From: Micromonospora cremea
GTDB taxonomy: Bacteria > Actinomycetota > Actinomycetes > Mycobacteriales > Micromonosporaceae
Direction: 5' to 3'
Assembly (NCBI RefSeq): GCF_900143515.1
Contig: NZ_FSQT01000002.1
Location: forward strand, 4,788,979-4,852,978
DNA: 64,000 bases
Shown piece by piece: positions 50,797 to 58,460 of the stretch (position 1 is its first letter; every line of letters begins with the position of its first letter). The position numbers were made by a program, and so were the translations under genes. The notes under the pieces are model-generated. The model was not told where the DNA came from. It saw only the letters and a list, made by a program, of their open reading frames with translations, and ran no database searches.

Positions 50797-52119
50797 CTAG
50801 TCGACGAAGACCACCGCGCTCACCGCGCTCTGGAAGGAGGTCACGCTGCCCGCGTACGTCGCGCGCCAGTAGCCGGGGCCCGGCTCGTCGAGGAACGCCT
50901 CGAACGAATACCCCTCCGGGTTCGTCGGGTTGTACGAGATGTCGAACGAGCTGACCGTGTGCCAGCCGGCGGTGCCGTCCTTAGAGAACTGGATGTCGAC
51001 CGGCATTTGTCCGGGCGTGGAGTTGTTCAGGAACTGCAGGTGCCCGTGCAGCCACACCTGGCCGCCCGCGCTCCGCTCGCCGAAGAAGTCGGTGAACTGC
51101 GTGCGGTCCAGCACGACCACCTGCTTGTCCACGTGGGTGACCGTGGTGACGAACGGGTCCGGGTTATAGGTGGAGACCCGCAGCGTCCCACCCCAGAACG
51201 GGCTGACCGTGACCTGGTACCGCCCCTGCCCGTCCGTGCTGGTGGCGCCTAGCAGCGTGCAGTAGTCGCGGGTGTCGCAGTACGAGACGTAGACCGGAGC
51301 ATCGGGCATCGGCCGCCACTCCTGCGGCGTCTTCCAGCTCAACTCGCCTGTGAGAGTGACCTGCTCACCGTTGATTACGGTGTCGCGGTCGAGGTCCGCA
51401 GTGATCCGGGTGTCCGCCAGCCGGACCTCCGGGGCCTGGGTGTCGGCGTACGCCTGGAGGTGGAAGCGCCGCGAGTCGTCCCAGAGCGTGGTGAGGTAGC
51501 CGGCCTCGTCGGCGTACTGGACCTCCGTGGTCAGCGCGAAGTGGCCGACCTTTCCGGAGACCCCGTCGGCCGGGTTGCCGTACCAGGTGACGAACTCGAT
51601 CGGGAAGTTCTCGACCGGCTTGACGTCGCCGGTGCCGGGCCACCGGCCCATCAGCCGACCGGAGGCGGTGACCTTTCGCTTGTCGTACGAGACGGTCCGG
51701 GTGACCTTGAGGTCCTTGAAGAACATCTTCACCATGTACGCCAGGAAGCCGACCGACCGCTGCTCGACGTGCACGCCGTCGGCGTCGATGATTTCCGAGT
51801 CCAGCCGGTAGGCGCCGAGCTCGGGCAGGATCACCGCGTCGTCCGCCTGCCACCAGCCGTTCTGCTCGGTGCCGTTGACCAGGTGGAACGAGTCAACGAC
51901 GGCGACCTCCTGCTCGGTCGCCGGCGAGATGACGTGGATCTTGATGCTGGCGACCCCGGCGTCGGCGCTCACGCCGACCTGGATTCGGCCCAGCTCCTCC
52001 TCGACGCTGCTCGCCCAGAGCACCGCCGGCGCGGCGGACGCCGCCTGGGCCGCCGTCGGCGCGAGACCGCCGGCGGCGACGCCCACCGCGATCGCCACCG
52101 CGGACACGAATTTTCGCAC
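50797..52119 (-). CDS. secreted multi-domain beta protein, hypothetical
   Basis: 440 residues from GTG 52119, preceded by GGGGAGGG. Signal peptide (RKFVSAVAIAVGVAAGGLAP, cleavage near AQAAS). About four Ig-like or transthyretin-like modules follow: GRIQVGVSADAGVASIKIHV, RTVSYDKRKVTASGRLMGRW, RDTVINGEQVTLTGELSWKT and TDGQGRYQVTVSPFWGGTLR. Two Cys in YCDTRDYCTLLG may form a disulfide. No enzymatic motif. Similar in style to the secreted proteins at 9056 and 31959, but not a copy. Extracellular role unknown. Confidence 0.75.
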   Translation of the reverse strand: MRKFVSAVAIAVGVAAGGLAPTAAQAASAAPAVLWASSVEEELGRIQVGVSADAGVASIKIHVISPATEQEVAVVDSFHLVNGTEQNGWWQADDAVILPELGAYRLDSEIIDADGVHVEQRSVGFLAYMVKMFFKDLKVTRTVSYDKRKVTASGRLMGRWPGTGDVKPVENFPIEFVTWYGNPADGVSGKVGHFALTTEVQYADEAGYLTTLWDDSRRFHLQAYADTQAPEVRLADTRITADLDRDTVINGEQVTLTGELSWKTPQEWRPMPDAPVYVSYCDTRDYCTLLGATSTDGQGRYQVTVSPFWGGTLRVSTYNPDPFVTTVTHVDKQVVVLDRTQFTDFFGERSAGGQVWLHGHLQFLNNSTPGQMPVDIQFSKDGTAGWHTVSSFDISYNPTNPEGYSFEAFLDEPGPGYWRATYAGSVTSFQSAVSAVVFVD

Positions 52120-52364
52120 TAATTCCCTCCCCGTGGAATGGATGGGCCCCGCCGGGCGAGTGGTTACCGCCGGGCGGGGAGAGGCCGACCCTCGGACCGG
52201 TCGGACGAGGGTGCTACCGGAGACGGCACGTCCCTGCGGACGGCTTGTCGGCGAGCGCCCGCCGAACGGCGGGGCCAGCCATGGCGGTCGAATTCTGCCC
52301 GCCGGCCGTACGCTCCACAATCCCCCTTTGGGGCCGACCAGGCGATCCCGCCGTCGTCGGGCAC
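52120..52364. other. upstream region of the secreted protein
   Basis: About 245 bases with no gene; the promoter of the minus-strand secreted protein should lie here. Confidence 0.3.
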
Positions 52365-52520
52365 ACCCTCCACCCTCGCGCAGCGCCACGTGCGCGACCG
52401 CGAGCGCGTCAGTCGGATCAGACTTGCCGGCCTGCCGCGAACCCCCGACGCGCCGCGGCCATCAGCCGGGTCGGCACCCGCACCACCTGGTGCCCGGCAC
52501 GCAGCAAGTCGCCTTCCAGA
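52365..52520 (-). pseudogene. IS110-family transposase, N-terminal scrap
   Basis: LEGDLLRAGHQVVRVPTRLM then AAARRG, and after a frameshift GKSDPTDALAVAHVALREGG: the RuvC-like part of an IS110 protein (QVVRVPPKLM...GKSDPxDALAVA). About 50 codons remain. Confidence 0.55.
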
Positions 52521-52535
52521 CGAGGAGATCCGCTA

Positions 52536-53639
52536 ATGTCGCGGTCCATGCAGCGTGCAACTGACCGCTTGTTGTTGCGGCCTCTACGTCACGGGGATGA
52601 GAAGGACATTCTTGCGTACCGCAGCCGGCAAGACGTCTGCCGGTACCTGACGAATGACCCGCTAGACGAATCGTCGGTGGAAGCCTTCGTGGCGGCCAGG
52701 ACGTCAGCTACCCACATCGCCAAGGACGGGGACCGCATCCTGCTTGCTGTGGAACTTGAGGGGCGGGTCATCGGCGACGTCAGGTTCCGCGCCGGGAAGT
52801 TGCGCGACAGACAAGGCGAGGTCGGATGGGTCTTCAACCCCGATTTCCACGGTCGGGGCTACGCGACCGAGGCGGCGCGGGACCTCGTACGGCTCGCCTT
52901 TGAAGACCTGGGCATGCACCGCGTGTGGGCGCAGCTCGACCGAGGAAAGGCCCCTCGGCCCGCGTATGCCAACGCTTGGGGCATGCCGCAGGAGGGACAC
53001 CTGCGAGAGCACTCGTGGCTCAGGGGCAAGTGGGGCGATCTTGTGATCTACGGCATCCTTGAGGATGAATGGCTCAGAGCAACGCCATGGCCGCTCCGGC
53101 AAGCTCCACGTGAAGAGGTCGCTGTAAGCCATCCGTGCAGCCAAGCCCGCCCGCTGACGCCGACGCTGCCCGACAACGACGGACGGGCTGACCAGGAGCA
53201 AAGCCGTCCGATCAGCCAACCGCGATCTTCTTCTAACCCCCAGGCCGTAGCTCAGTCGAACAGTCCCGGAACCCGCTCCCGAAGCGCGGCCATCAACCCC
53301 GACAGCCCGGCGTCCAAGTCGTCGCCGTCCCACCGCACGAGTTCCCCGCCCAGCGGCTTGCCCGACACCAGCACCGTCCAGCGACCCCGTTGGCGTTCGC
53401 CGTCCATCTTGACGACGGCGACCAGGCCGCGATCCCCGAGCTGGACCAGCAACTCCGCCAGGCATTCATCCAACCCCATAGCCGCGTATTCGATCCCGAA
53501 CACTCAGGGACGCGCAGTCCGCATCTGGTCCGCAAGAGGTCGGCGGATGGCGGGGGAGTGGTGTGAGATGTCGAGAGGCGTTTCCGCTGCTAGGACCCCA
53601 TCCGCCCAGCTCGCCGGGTCGCCCACTTTGATCTCGTAG
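52536..53639 (+). CDS. GNAT acetyltransferase with an abnormal C-terminal run-on
   Basis: ATG 52536 follows GAGGAG. Residues 1-185 are a GNAT of the ribosomal-protein-alanine-acetyltransferase-like group: TDRLLLRPLRHGDEKDILAY, VGWVFNPDFHGRGYATEAAR (acetyl-CoA loop) and FEDLGMHRVWAQLDRGKAPR. The natural end should be near LEDEWLRATPW (about 53090). Instead the frame continues 180 residues of Ser/Pro/Arg-rich sequence that is antisense to 53252-53503 and reaches the tRNA-Thr scar. A small deletion that removed the stop, or an indel, is likely. Confidence 0.6.
   Translation: MSRSMQRATDRLLLRPLRHGDEKDILAYRSRQDVCRYLTNDPLDESSVEAFVAARTSATHIAKDGDRILLAVELEGRVIGDVRFRAGKLRDRQGEVGWVFNPDFHGRGYATEAARDLVRLAFEDLGMHRVWAQLDRGKAPRPAYANAWGMPQEGHLREHSWLRGKWGDLVIYGILEDEWLRATPWPLRQAPREEVAVSHPCSQARPLTPTLPDNDGRADQEQSRPISQPRSSSNPQAVAQSNSPGTRSRSAAINPDSPASKSSPSHRTSSPPSGLPDTSTVQRPRWRSPSILTTATRPRSPSWTSNSARHSSNPIAAYSIPNTQGRAVRIWSARGRRMAGEWCEMSRGVSAARTPSAQLAGSPTLIS
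53252..53503 (-). CDS. hypothetical protein, 83 aa
   Basis: MGLDECLAELLVQLGDRGLV, AVVKMDGERQRGRWTVLVSG, KPLGGELVRWDGDDLDAGLS and GLMAALRERVPGLFD: a compact alpha/beta protein with good codon bias, start probably ATG 53479. Rather acidic, and small like immunity or regulatory proteins, but no toxin lies beside it. It overlaps the run-on of the GNAT frame on the other strand; this gene is the more credible of the two there. Confidence 0.5.
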   Translation of the reverse strand: MFGIEYAAMGLDECLAELLVQLGDRGLVAVVKMDGERQRGRWTVLVSGKPLGGELVRWDGDDLDAGLSGLMAALRERVPGLFD

Positions 53640-53677
53640 TGCGTAGGTCGACGGTTCGATTCCGTCAGGCGGCTCCA
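53633..53677 (+). other. tRNA-Thr(CGT) 3' half with CCA, attachment-site scar
   Basis: Anticodon loop CTCGTAG, stem strand TGCGT, variable AGGTC, T arm GACGG-TTCGATT-CCGTC perfectly paired, acceptor AGGCGGC, then TCCA. The 5' half (should start GCCGCCT) is absent and homology begins in the anticodon loop, as at actinomycete attB/attP cores. The integrase gene begins 15 bases away and reads towards it, the classical int-att arrangement. Confidence 0.75.
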
Positions 53678-53691
53678 TAGGAAGGCCCAGG

Positions 53692-54630
53692 TCACCGGCT
53701 TGATTGCCGATCATGACCTGGGCCTTTTCCGTGGCGCTCAAGAGCCGAGCAGTCAAACGAGCAGCCAACATGTCGCTCCCTCGACCACAGCGCCCCCTCC
53801 AGCCGTGCCGCCGCTTCCCGTTCGATCTCCGGGGCCACGTGGGCGTAGATGTTGAGGGTCACGCTCATCTGCGAGTGGCCGAGGATCTCCATGACCACGC
53901 GAGCGGGCACGCCCTGGGCGAGAAGGACGCTCGCCGCCGTGTGCCGTAGGTCGTGCAGCCGAACCTGCCGCAGACCGGCCTGCCGGATGATGTCCCGGAA
54001 TGAGCGGTAGTCGTTGCGCGGGTGGATCGGAGTGCCGACGCTGAAGACCAGACCCGGGTCGGCCCAGTTGTCGGCGTCGAAACGTTCGGCCGCCTGGCGC
54101 TCATGATGGCGGCGTAGGGCCGCCAACACTGTGGGCGGCAGCGGCAACGTCCGACGGGACCGCGCAGTCTTCGTCTCGACGAAGACCAAGCTGCCCGTGT
54201 CGGGATCGCGTTGCAACTGCCCTCGCACCCGGAGCGTGCCGGCGGCTAGGTCGAGGTCATCCCACCGCAAGCCAAGAACCTCGCCCTGCCGAAGCCCAGC
54301 GCGATCCCGATGAGCCAACGGGCCTCCAGGGGCAGGCCTTCGACGGCCTTGAGGAATCTCCGGGCCTCGCCAAGGGCGTAGGGGCGGACTTCTACGTGAG
54401 GCAACGAGGGGGGTCGACCAGCGAAGCCGGGTTGACGTGGATCAACTGCCATCGGACGGCGACATTGAGCGCCCGTCGGAGATTGGCGTGCAGCCGCCGG
54501 ACGCTACCGACCGACAGGACCGTGAGCCGATCCCTGTAGAAGGAGGTCAGATGGGCAGGCGTCAGCTTGTCGAGTCGATGACGTCCCAGCATCGGCTCAA
54601 TGTGGTGCACAACCCCACCCTTGACAACGA
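53692..54630 (-). pseudogene. tyrosine integrase, full-length but frameshifted twice
   Basis: N-terminal SAM-like domain: MLGRHRLDKLTPAHLTSFYR, SVRRLHANLRRALNVAVRWQ. Middle: RPYALGEARRFLKAVEGLPL. Catalytic domain: LRQGEVLGLRWDDLDL (first Arg), VRLHDLRHTAASVLL (HxxR), VVMEILGHSQMSVTLNIYAH (His and Tyr). The first break is in a C6 run near 54411-54416 that would be in frame as C7; the second lacks one base near 54300. With both repaired all catalytic residues are present. It points at the tRNA-Thr scar and is its likely cognate integrase. Confidence 0.75.
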
Positions 54631-54646
54631 CCATTGAGACTCGTCC

Positions 54647-54717
54647 GGTAGGGCGCTCCACCCTGGCCCCGTCCGGGGAGACTGGATGGTCTACGACTGC
54701 CCGACGAGGAGATCCGC
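54647..54717 (+). repeat. 72-bp dispersed repeat, copy B
   Basis: Same orientation as copy A at 50496-50567 with about nine differences. It sits between the integrase 5' end and the deaminase-ASCH gene. Confidence 0.65.
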
Positions 54718-54733
54718 CCTAGGACCCGCGGGA

Positions 54734-55504
54734 TTACAACGGCTTACGGCTGGAGGGTAGCTCGACCGAGGGTCGGGGGTCGGGGGCCGATATTGCTGTC
54801 AGCCGGAACGTAGCGACGTCGACCACGTCCCCGTCGCCCAGCATGGGGTACTGGGTTTTGATGGCGTCGCGCAGGGCGTCGCTGTCGGGCAGCGCCTCGT
54901 GATGTGCGTCCTCCTCGGTGAGATGGTCAAGGCGGCGGGATTCGACCTTTTCAACAACCGCGTCGAGGCGTCGAATGCTCTCCCCGTCGTCAAATACGAA
55001 CACGGCGGGCCCAGTTTGGACAGAATCCTGGAATCGGACCGTCGCCGTCTTCAACCCGGAGGAAATGGTGTCGTAGTGCCTCGGATGAAAGTAGACGACC
55101 CGAGGTGCGGTCGAGCCGGTCCGTGCAACGTAGCCAAAGGGCAGCAATTCCCGGACCGGCTTCGCAGCCAACTGCCCGTCGCCCGTTGGAACGATGACGA
55201 AGACATCGGGGTGCAGGTCCAGCATTACCTGTCGGCACCGACCGCAGGGGGCGATGACACCTCGGTCGCCGTCACCTACCGCCACGATCGTGATGAGTGG
55301 CGGGGCGTTGGCTGCCGCTGCCGACCCGATGACTACGAGCTCGGCGCACGGGCCGCCGGTGAAGTGGAAAACGTTGACGCCGCTGTAAATATCGCCGTTG
55401 GCGTCCATTGCTGCAGCAGCGACGGTGTGCGCGTCGCCGGTGGACGGCGAGCGAACCACAGCCTCAGCCGCTGCTACAAGCCTTCTCTCGATCTTCTCTA
55501 ACAC
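54734..55504 (-). CDS. cytidine deaminase-like domain fused to an ASCH domain
   Basis: 256 residues. Residues 1-130 are a CDA-fold deaminase: VNVFHFTGGPCAELVVIGSA carries the zinc ligand and proton-shuttle Glu (CAE), and GVIAPCGRCRQVMLDLHPDV the PCxxC pair. The N-terminal helix and size are close to blasticidin-S deaminase and cytidine deaminases. Residues about 133-245 are an ASCH domain: VVYFHPRHYDTISSGLKTAT, VRFQDSVQTGPAVFVFDD. ASCH proteins bind RNA or hydrolyse N4-acetylcytidine, so a nucleoside-salvage or modified-cytidine role is possible. It lies between two integrase remnants, with its 5' end next to another int fragment. Confidence 0.75.
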   Translation of the reverse strand: MLEKIERRLVAAAEAVVRSPSTGDAHTVAAAAMDANGDIYSGVNVFHFTGGPCAELVVIGSAAAANAPPLITIVAVGDGDRGVIAPCGRCRQVMLDLHPDVFVIVPTGDGQLAAKPVRELLPFGYVARTGSTAPRVVYFHPRHYDTISSGLKTATVRFQDSVQTGPAVFVFDDGESIRRLDAVVEKVESRRLDHLTEEDAHHEALPDSDALRDAIKTQYPMLGDGDVVDVATFRLTAISAPDPRPSVELPSSRKPL

Positions 55505-55807
55505 CGCTTCATACTGCCTTGATCACTTCGTCAGTCCCGGTCGGGGGCATGTCCGCGCCGCTACCTCCATTGGCGTCGTGGGTCATCCACGGGCCAGTAA
55601 CCGCGGCGCGCAGCGGTCATGAGCGGGCACGAGGGGCAGTTAGCTCTGCCGCCGGCCACAGGCGTTTCGGGCATCACGGCCGGTTGAGCGCACCCTTCCA
55701 AACTAACGGTGCGGGCTGCGATGATCGCGTCGTGGGTGGTGGCCATGACAGCACCGACGACCGGCGTGCACTACGCGCGCAGCTGCATGTAGGCCAACGC
55801 CTGACCG
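55505..55807. other. intergenic, no supported gene
   Basis: A 61-codon minus-strand frame (CPSCPLMTAARRGYWPVDDP) has a CPxCP pair but no other support. Promoter of the deaminase-ASCH gene should lie here. Confidence 0.3.
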
Positions 55808-55978
55808 GTCGCCACGTTCCTGCTCGACCAGGGCGAGGAACTGCGCACCGTCATGGACCTTCTGGGGTATTCCACGATCCGGATGACGGCCGACACCAAC
55901 GGCCATGTCCTGCCGGCGCGGGCTCGTCAGACAGCCTCAGCCATTGATCGGGTGCTGGGCGAGGAGGGGACGGCGTGA
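55808..55978 (+). pseudogene. tyrosine integrase, C-terminal end
   Basis: VATFLLDQGEELRTVMDLLG then YSTIRMTADTNGHVLPARAR: the last catalytic block, with His replaced (LLGYST instead of LLGHSS) and no Tyr (TNGHV in place of TxxYxHV). Stop TGA at 55976. It points at the tRNA-Ala scar 44 bases downstream, as integrases do to their att site. Confidence 0.6.
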
Positions 55979-56021
55979 CCCCTTGGCTGTACTCGCCGCC
56001 GAGATCAACCGAGGAAAGTGC

Positions 56022-56067
56022 TGGTGGAGCCCAGGGGACTCGAACCCCTAACCCCTGCCTTGCAAAA
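56022..56067 (-). other. tRNA-Ala(TGC) 3' half with CCA, attachment-site scar
   Basis: On the minus strand: anticodon loop TTTGCAA, stem strand GGCAG, T arm AGGGG-TTCGAGT-CCCCT perfectly paired, acceptor GGGCTCC (U at position 70, as tRNA-Ala requires), A73, CCA. The 5' half is missing and the upstream bases do not form the anticodon stem. The integrase tail at 55808 ends 44 bases away. Confidence 0.75.
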
Positions 56068-56373
56068 TCAAGACTGCTGTCGGCCGGTGTAGACCGGTGC
56101 CATTTGACCTGCTCGTCCCGTCAGCTCGCGTCCGCTCATGACCGGGTGGTCGGCCGGCTTGGCTGTACGGATGGCTGTACAACGAGGCTACCGGATGATC
56201 CGCTCGGTAGCTCGGCTTGACGGGCCACAGACGGATCTGAGGCCGCTCATCCATATGGGCGATCTCGAACTCGGCTACGGTGCCGAGCGCCGGCCACTGT
56301 GCCGCAACGTAGGGCAGCATCAGGACATCCACGAAGCCCTTCAGGCAAGACCGAGGTCGACACCGACCCCCGA
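56068..56373. other. intergenic, no supported gene
   Basis: A minus-strand frame reads VDVLMLPYVAAQWPALGTVA then EFEIAHMDERPQIRLWPVKP, which has protein-like composition but no recognised family or start. Confidence 0.3.
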
Positions 56374-56600
56374 TCACACCCGGACTTGGCACCCAGCAGA
56401 CGCGAACGCGTGCTGCAGGTCGTGCAGATGCAGCCAGTCCAACCCGGCTGCCACGCGGAGGTGCTCGAAGCGCCGGTTGACGTTCCGCGGTTCCATCGCC
56501 GTGCCGATCGTGCTGGCGAAGACCAGGCCCAGATCCGACCACACCTCTCCGGCGGCGAGCCCTTCCTTCGCAACGGCAGCCTGGTTACCCTGCTCGGGAT
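56374..56600 (-). pseudogene. third tyrosine integrase remnant
   Basis: LVFASTIGTAMEPRNVNRRF then EHLRVAAGLDWLHLHDLQHA: the stretch up to the HxxR box of actinobacterial phage-type integrases, here with Gln in place of the catalytic Arg (HDLQHAFAS). It ends soon after. Not active. Confidence 0.6.
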
Positions 56601-56714
56601 GTTGATCCACAGTTAGGAGCTGAGATGCGCCTCGCCATGGTCGCGGTCCCCGTTTCGCCGCGAGAGCACACCGCGTACTGATCGTTCGCCGCCGGTGATC
56701 GTGCCGGCAGTGCG

Positions 56715-57983
56715 GTGCTCCTCGCCGCGGAACGGTCCCATGCCGACCGTTTCCCTTCCTTGGCTCGAGGAGCTCTTTTGCGTGCCCTTGTATCCGCGCG
56801 TCTGGGCGCGGACTTCACCAAACTGTGGACCGCCTCGGCGGTGTCCAACATCGGCGACGGCGTCACCATGGCCGCTGGCCCGTTATTGGTCGCCTCCGTC
56901 AGTGACAATCCGGCCCTCATCGCCGGAGCCGTCTTTGCCCAGCAGTTGCCCTGGCTGCTGTTCGCCCTGATCAGCGGCGCCTACGTCGACCGGCTCGACC
57001 GGCGCCAGCTGGTCGTAGCCGTCAACCTGGTACGCGCCGTCGCCCTAGCCGGGTTGGCGGCCACCATCGCGACCGAGACCGTCACCGTGGCCATCATCTA
57101 CACGGTGCTCTTCCTCCTCGGTTCCGGAGAAACCCTCGCGGACACCGCCATGAGCGCGTTGCTCCCGTCTGTCGTCGCACCCGAGAAACTGCCCAGCGCC
57201 AACGCCCGGCTCTACGCCAGCTTCACCATCGGCAACCAGTTCGTTGCCAAGCCGCTGGGCGCCTGGTTGTTCGTCATTTCCGCCGCCGCGCCATTCGGGC
57301 TCGACGCGTTCACGTTCGCCGTGGCCGCGGCACTGATAGGCGGTATCCGGCCGGTTCCCGCACCAGAGAAGCCCCAGCAGCGGGCCTCGTTGCGTGGCGA
57401 GATCGCAGCCGGTGTGCGCTGGTTGTGGCGACACCCGCTGCTGCGGACCCTCGCCGTCAGCATGGGCCTGGGCAACATCGCATTCGGTGCCGCGTTCGCG
57501 GTGTTCGTCCTCTACTGCCGGCAGCGACTAGGTTTGTCCGACGTTGGCTACGGCTTCCTGCTGACCGCCTTCGCGGTCGGCGGCCTGTTTGGAACGACAG
57601 TCGCCGCCAAGCTCACTCAAGCCTTCGGAAGCACCACCGTGCTGCGTGCCGGCCTGGTCATCGAGGTCGTCACGCATCTGGCCCTGGCGGCCACGACGAC
57701 ACCCTGGGTGGCCGCGGTCATCGTGGTGATCTTCAGCATCCACGCCACAGTTTGGGGTATCACCGTCGCCTCCGCCCGACAGCGGATAGTGCCCGCACAA
57801 CTGCGCGGTCGCGTCGGCAGCGTGTACGCGCTGCTGGATCTGGGCGGAGCCGCGCTCGGCTCTCTCCTCGGCGGACTGTTCGCCAGCGTCTGGGAGATCA
57901 CCACACCGTTCTGGATCGCCAGCGCGATGATGACTGCGATCACCGCCCTCGCCTGGCAACGGTTGCGCGAAGCAACCGCCTAA
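56715..57983 (+). CDS. MFS transporter, DHA3 (macrolide-efflux/EntS-like) type
   Basis: 422 residues; a start near 56778 is also possible because the first 20 residues look non-native. Twelve spans: GADFTKLWTASAVSNIGDGV, LPWLLFALISGAYVDRLDRR (motif A), RGEIAAGVRWLWRHPLLRTL in the central loop, and RIVPAQLRGRVGSVYALLDL in the second half. This layout is typical of DHA3 exporters of macrolides or siderophores. Substrate unknown. No neighbouring biosynthetic gene. A hairpin follows the stop. Confidence 0.8.
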   Translation: MLLAAERSHADRFPSLARGALLRALVSARLGADFTKLWTASAVSNIGDGVTMAAGPLLVASVSDNPALIAGAVFAQQLPWLLFALISGAYVDRLDRRQLVVAVNLVRAVALAGLAATIATETVTVAIIYTVLFLLGSGETLADTAMSALLPSVVAPEKLPSANARLYASFTIGNQFVAKPLGAWLFVISAAAPFGLDAFTFAVAAALIGGIRPVPAPEKPQQRASLRGEIAAGVRWLWRHPLLRTLAVSMGLGNIAFGAAFAVFVLYCRQRLGLSDVGYGFLLTAFAVGGLFGTTVAAKLTQAFGSTTVLRAGLVIEVVTHLALAATTTPWVAAVIVVIFSIHATVWGITVASARQRIVPAQLRGRVGSVYALLDLGGAALGSLLGGLFASVWEITTPFWIASAMMTAITALAWQRLREATA

Positions 57984-57991
57984 CAACCCCA

Positions 57992-58032
57992 CCCCGGCCC
58001 TGAAAGGCGGACAACGCCGCTCGGGGCCGGGG
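57992..58032 (+). terminator. hairpin after the MFS gene
   Basis: CCCCGGCCC (57992-58000) pairs with GGGCCGGGG (58024-58032) across a 23-base loop that has its own short stem. Confidence 0.5.
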
Positions 58033-58196
58033 AACTCAACCAATGACTCTTCTTGCCATGGCATCCGCATCTGCCGCGACGCGCCCCAGTCGCGGACCGT
58101 TGAGGTCCCCCCGCTTTCGCGGAGTGGGGGTTACCTGGCGCCGGTCGGCTCAGGCTGAACGATAGCTGTCTGCGGTTGGGCGTTCTGCCGGGTGTG

Positions 58197-58452
58197 TCAG
58201 GCGGTTTCGTACTCGTCGGGGCTGAGGTAGCCGAGGTCTTTCTGAAGGCGGCGGGAGTTGTACCAGCCGTCGATGTAGGCGAAGATCGCGTTCTCGGCCT
58301 CATCGCGGGTGCGCCACGAGTTCCGGTGCACGAGTTCGATCTTCAAGGTGGACCAGAAGTTCTCCATCAGCGCGTTGTCATACGAGTCGCCGACCGAGCC
58401 CATTGAGGGCAGGATCCCGTTGTCTGACAAGCGTTCCGCGAACTTGATCGAG
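58197..58452 (-). pseudogene. IS3-family transposase, C-terminal fragment
   Basis: The minus strand reads NYTSIKFAERLSDNGILPSM, GSVGDSYDNALMENFWSTLK, RDEAENAIFAYIDGWYNSRR and LQKDLGYLSPDEYET: the last third of an IS3 OrfB with the catalytic Glu region (DNALMENFWSTLK). It is cut by the IS30 end at 58453, so IS30 inserted into an older IS3. Confidence 0.75.
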
Positions 58453-58460
58453 GTGTAGTT

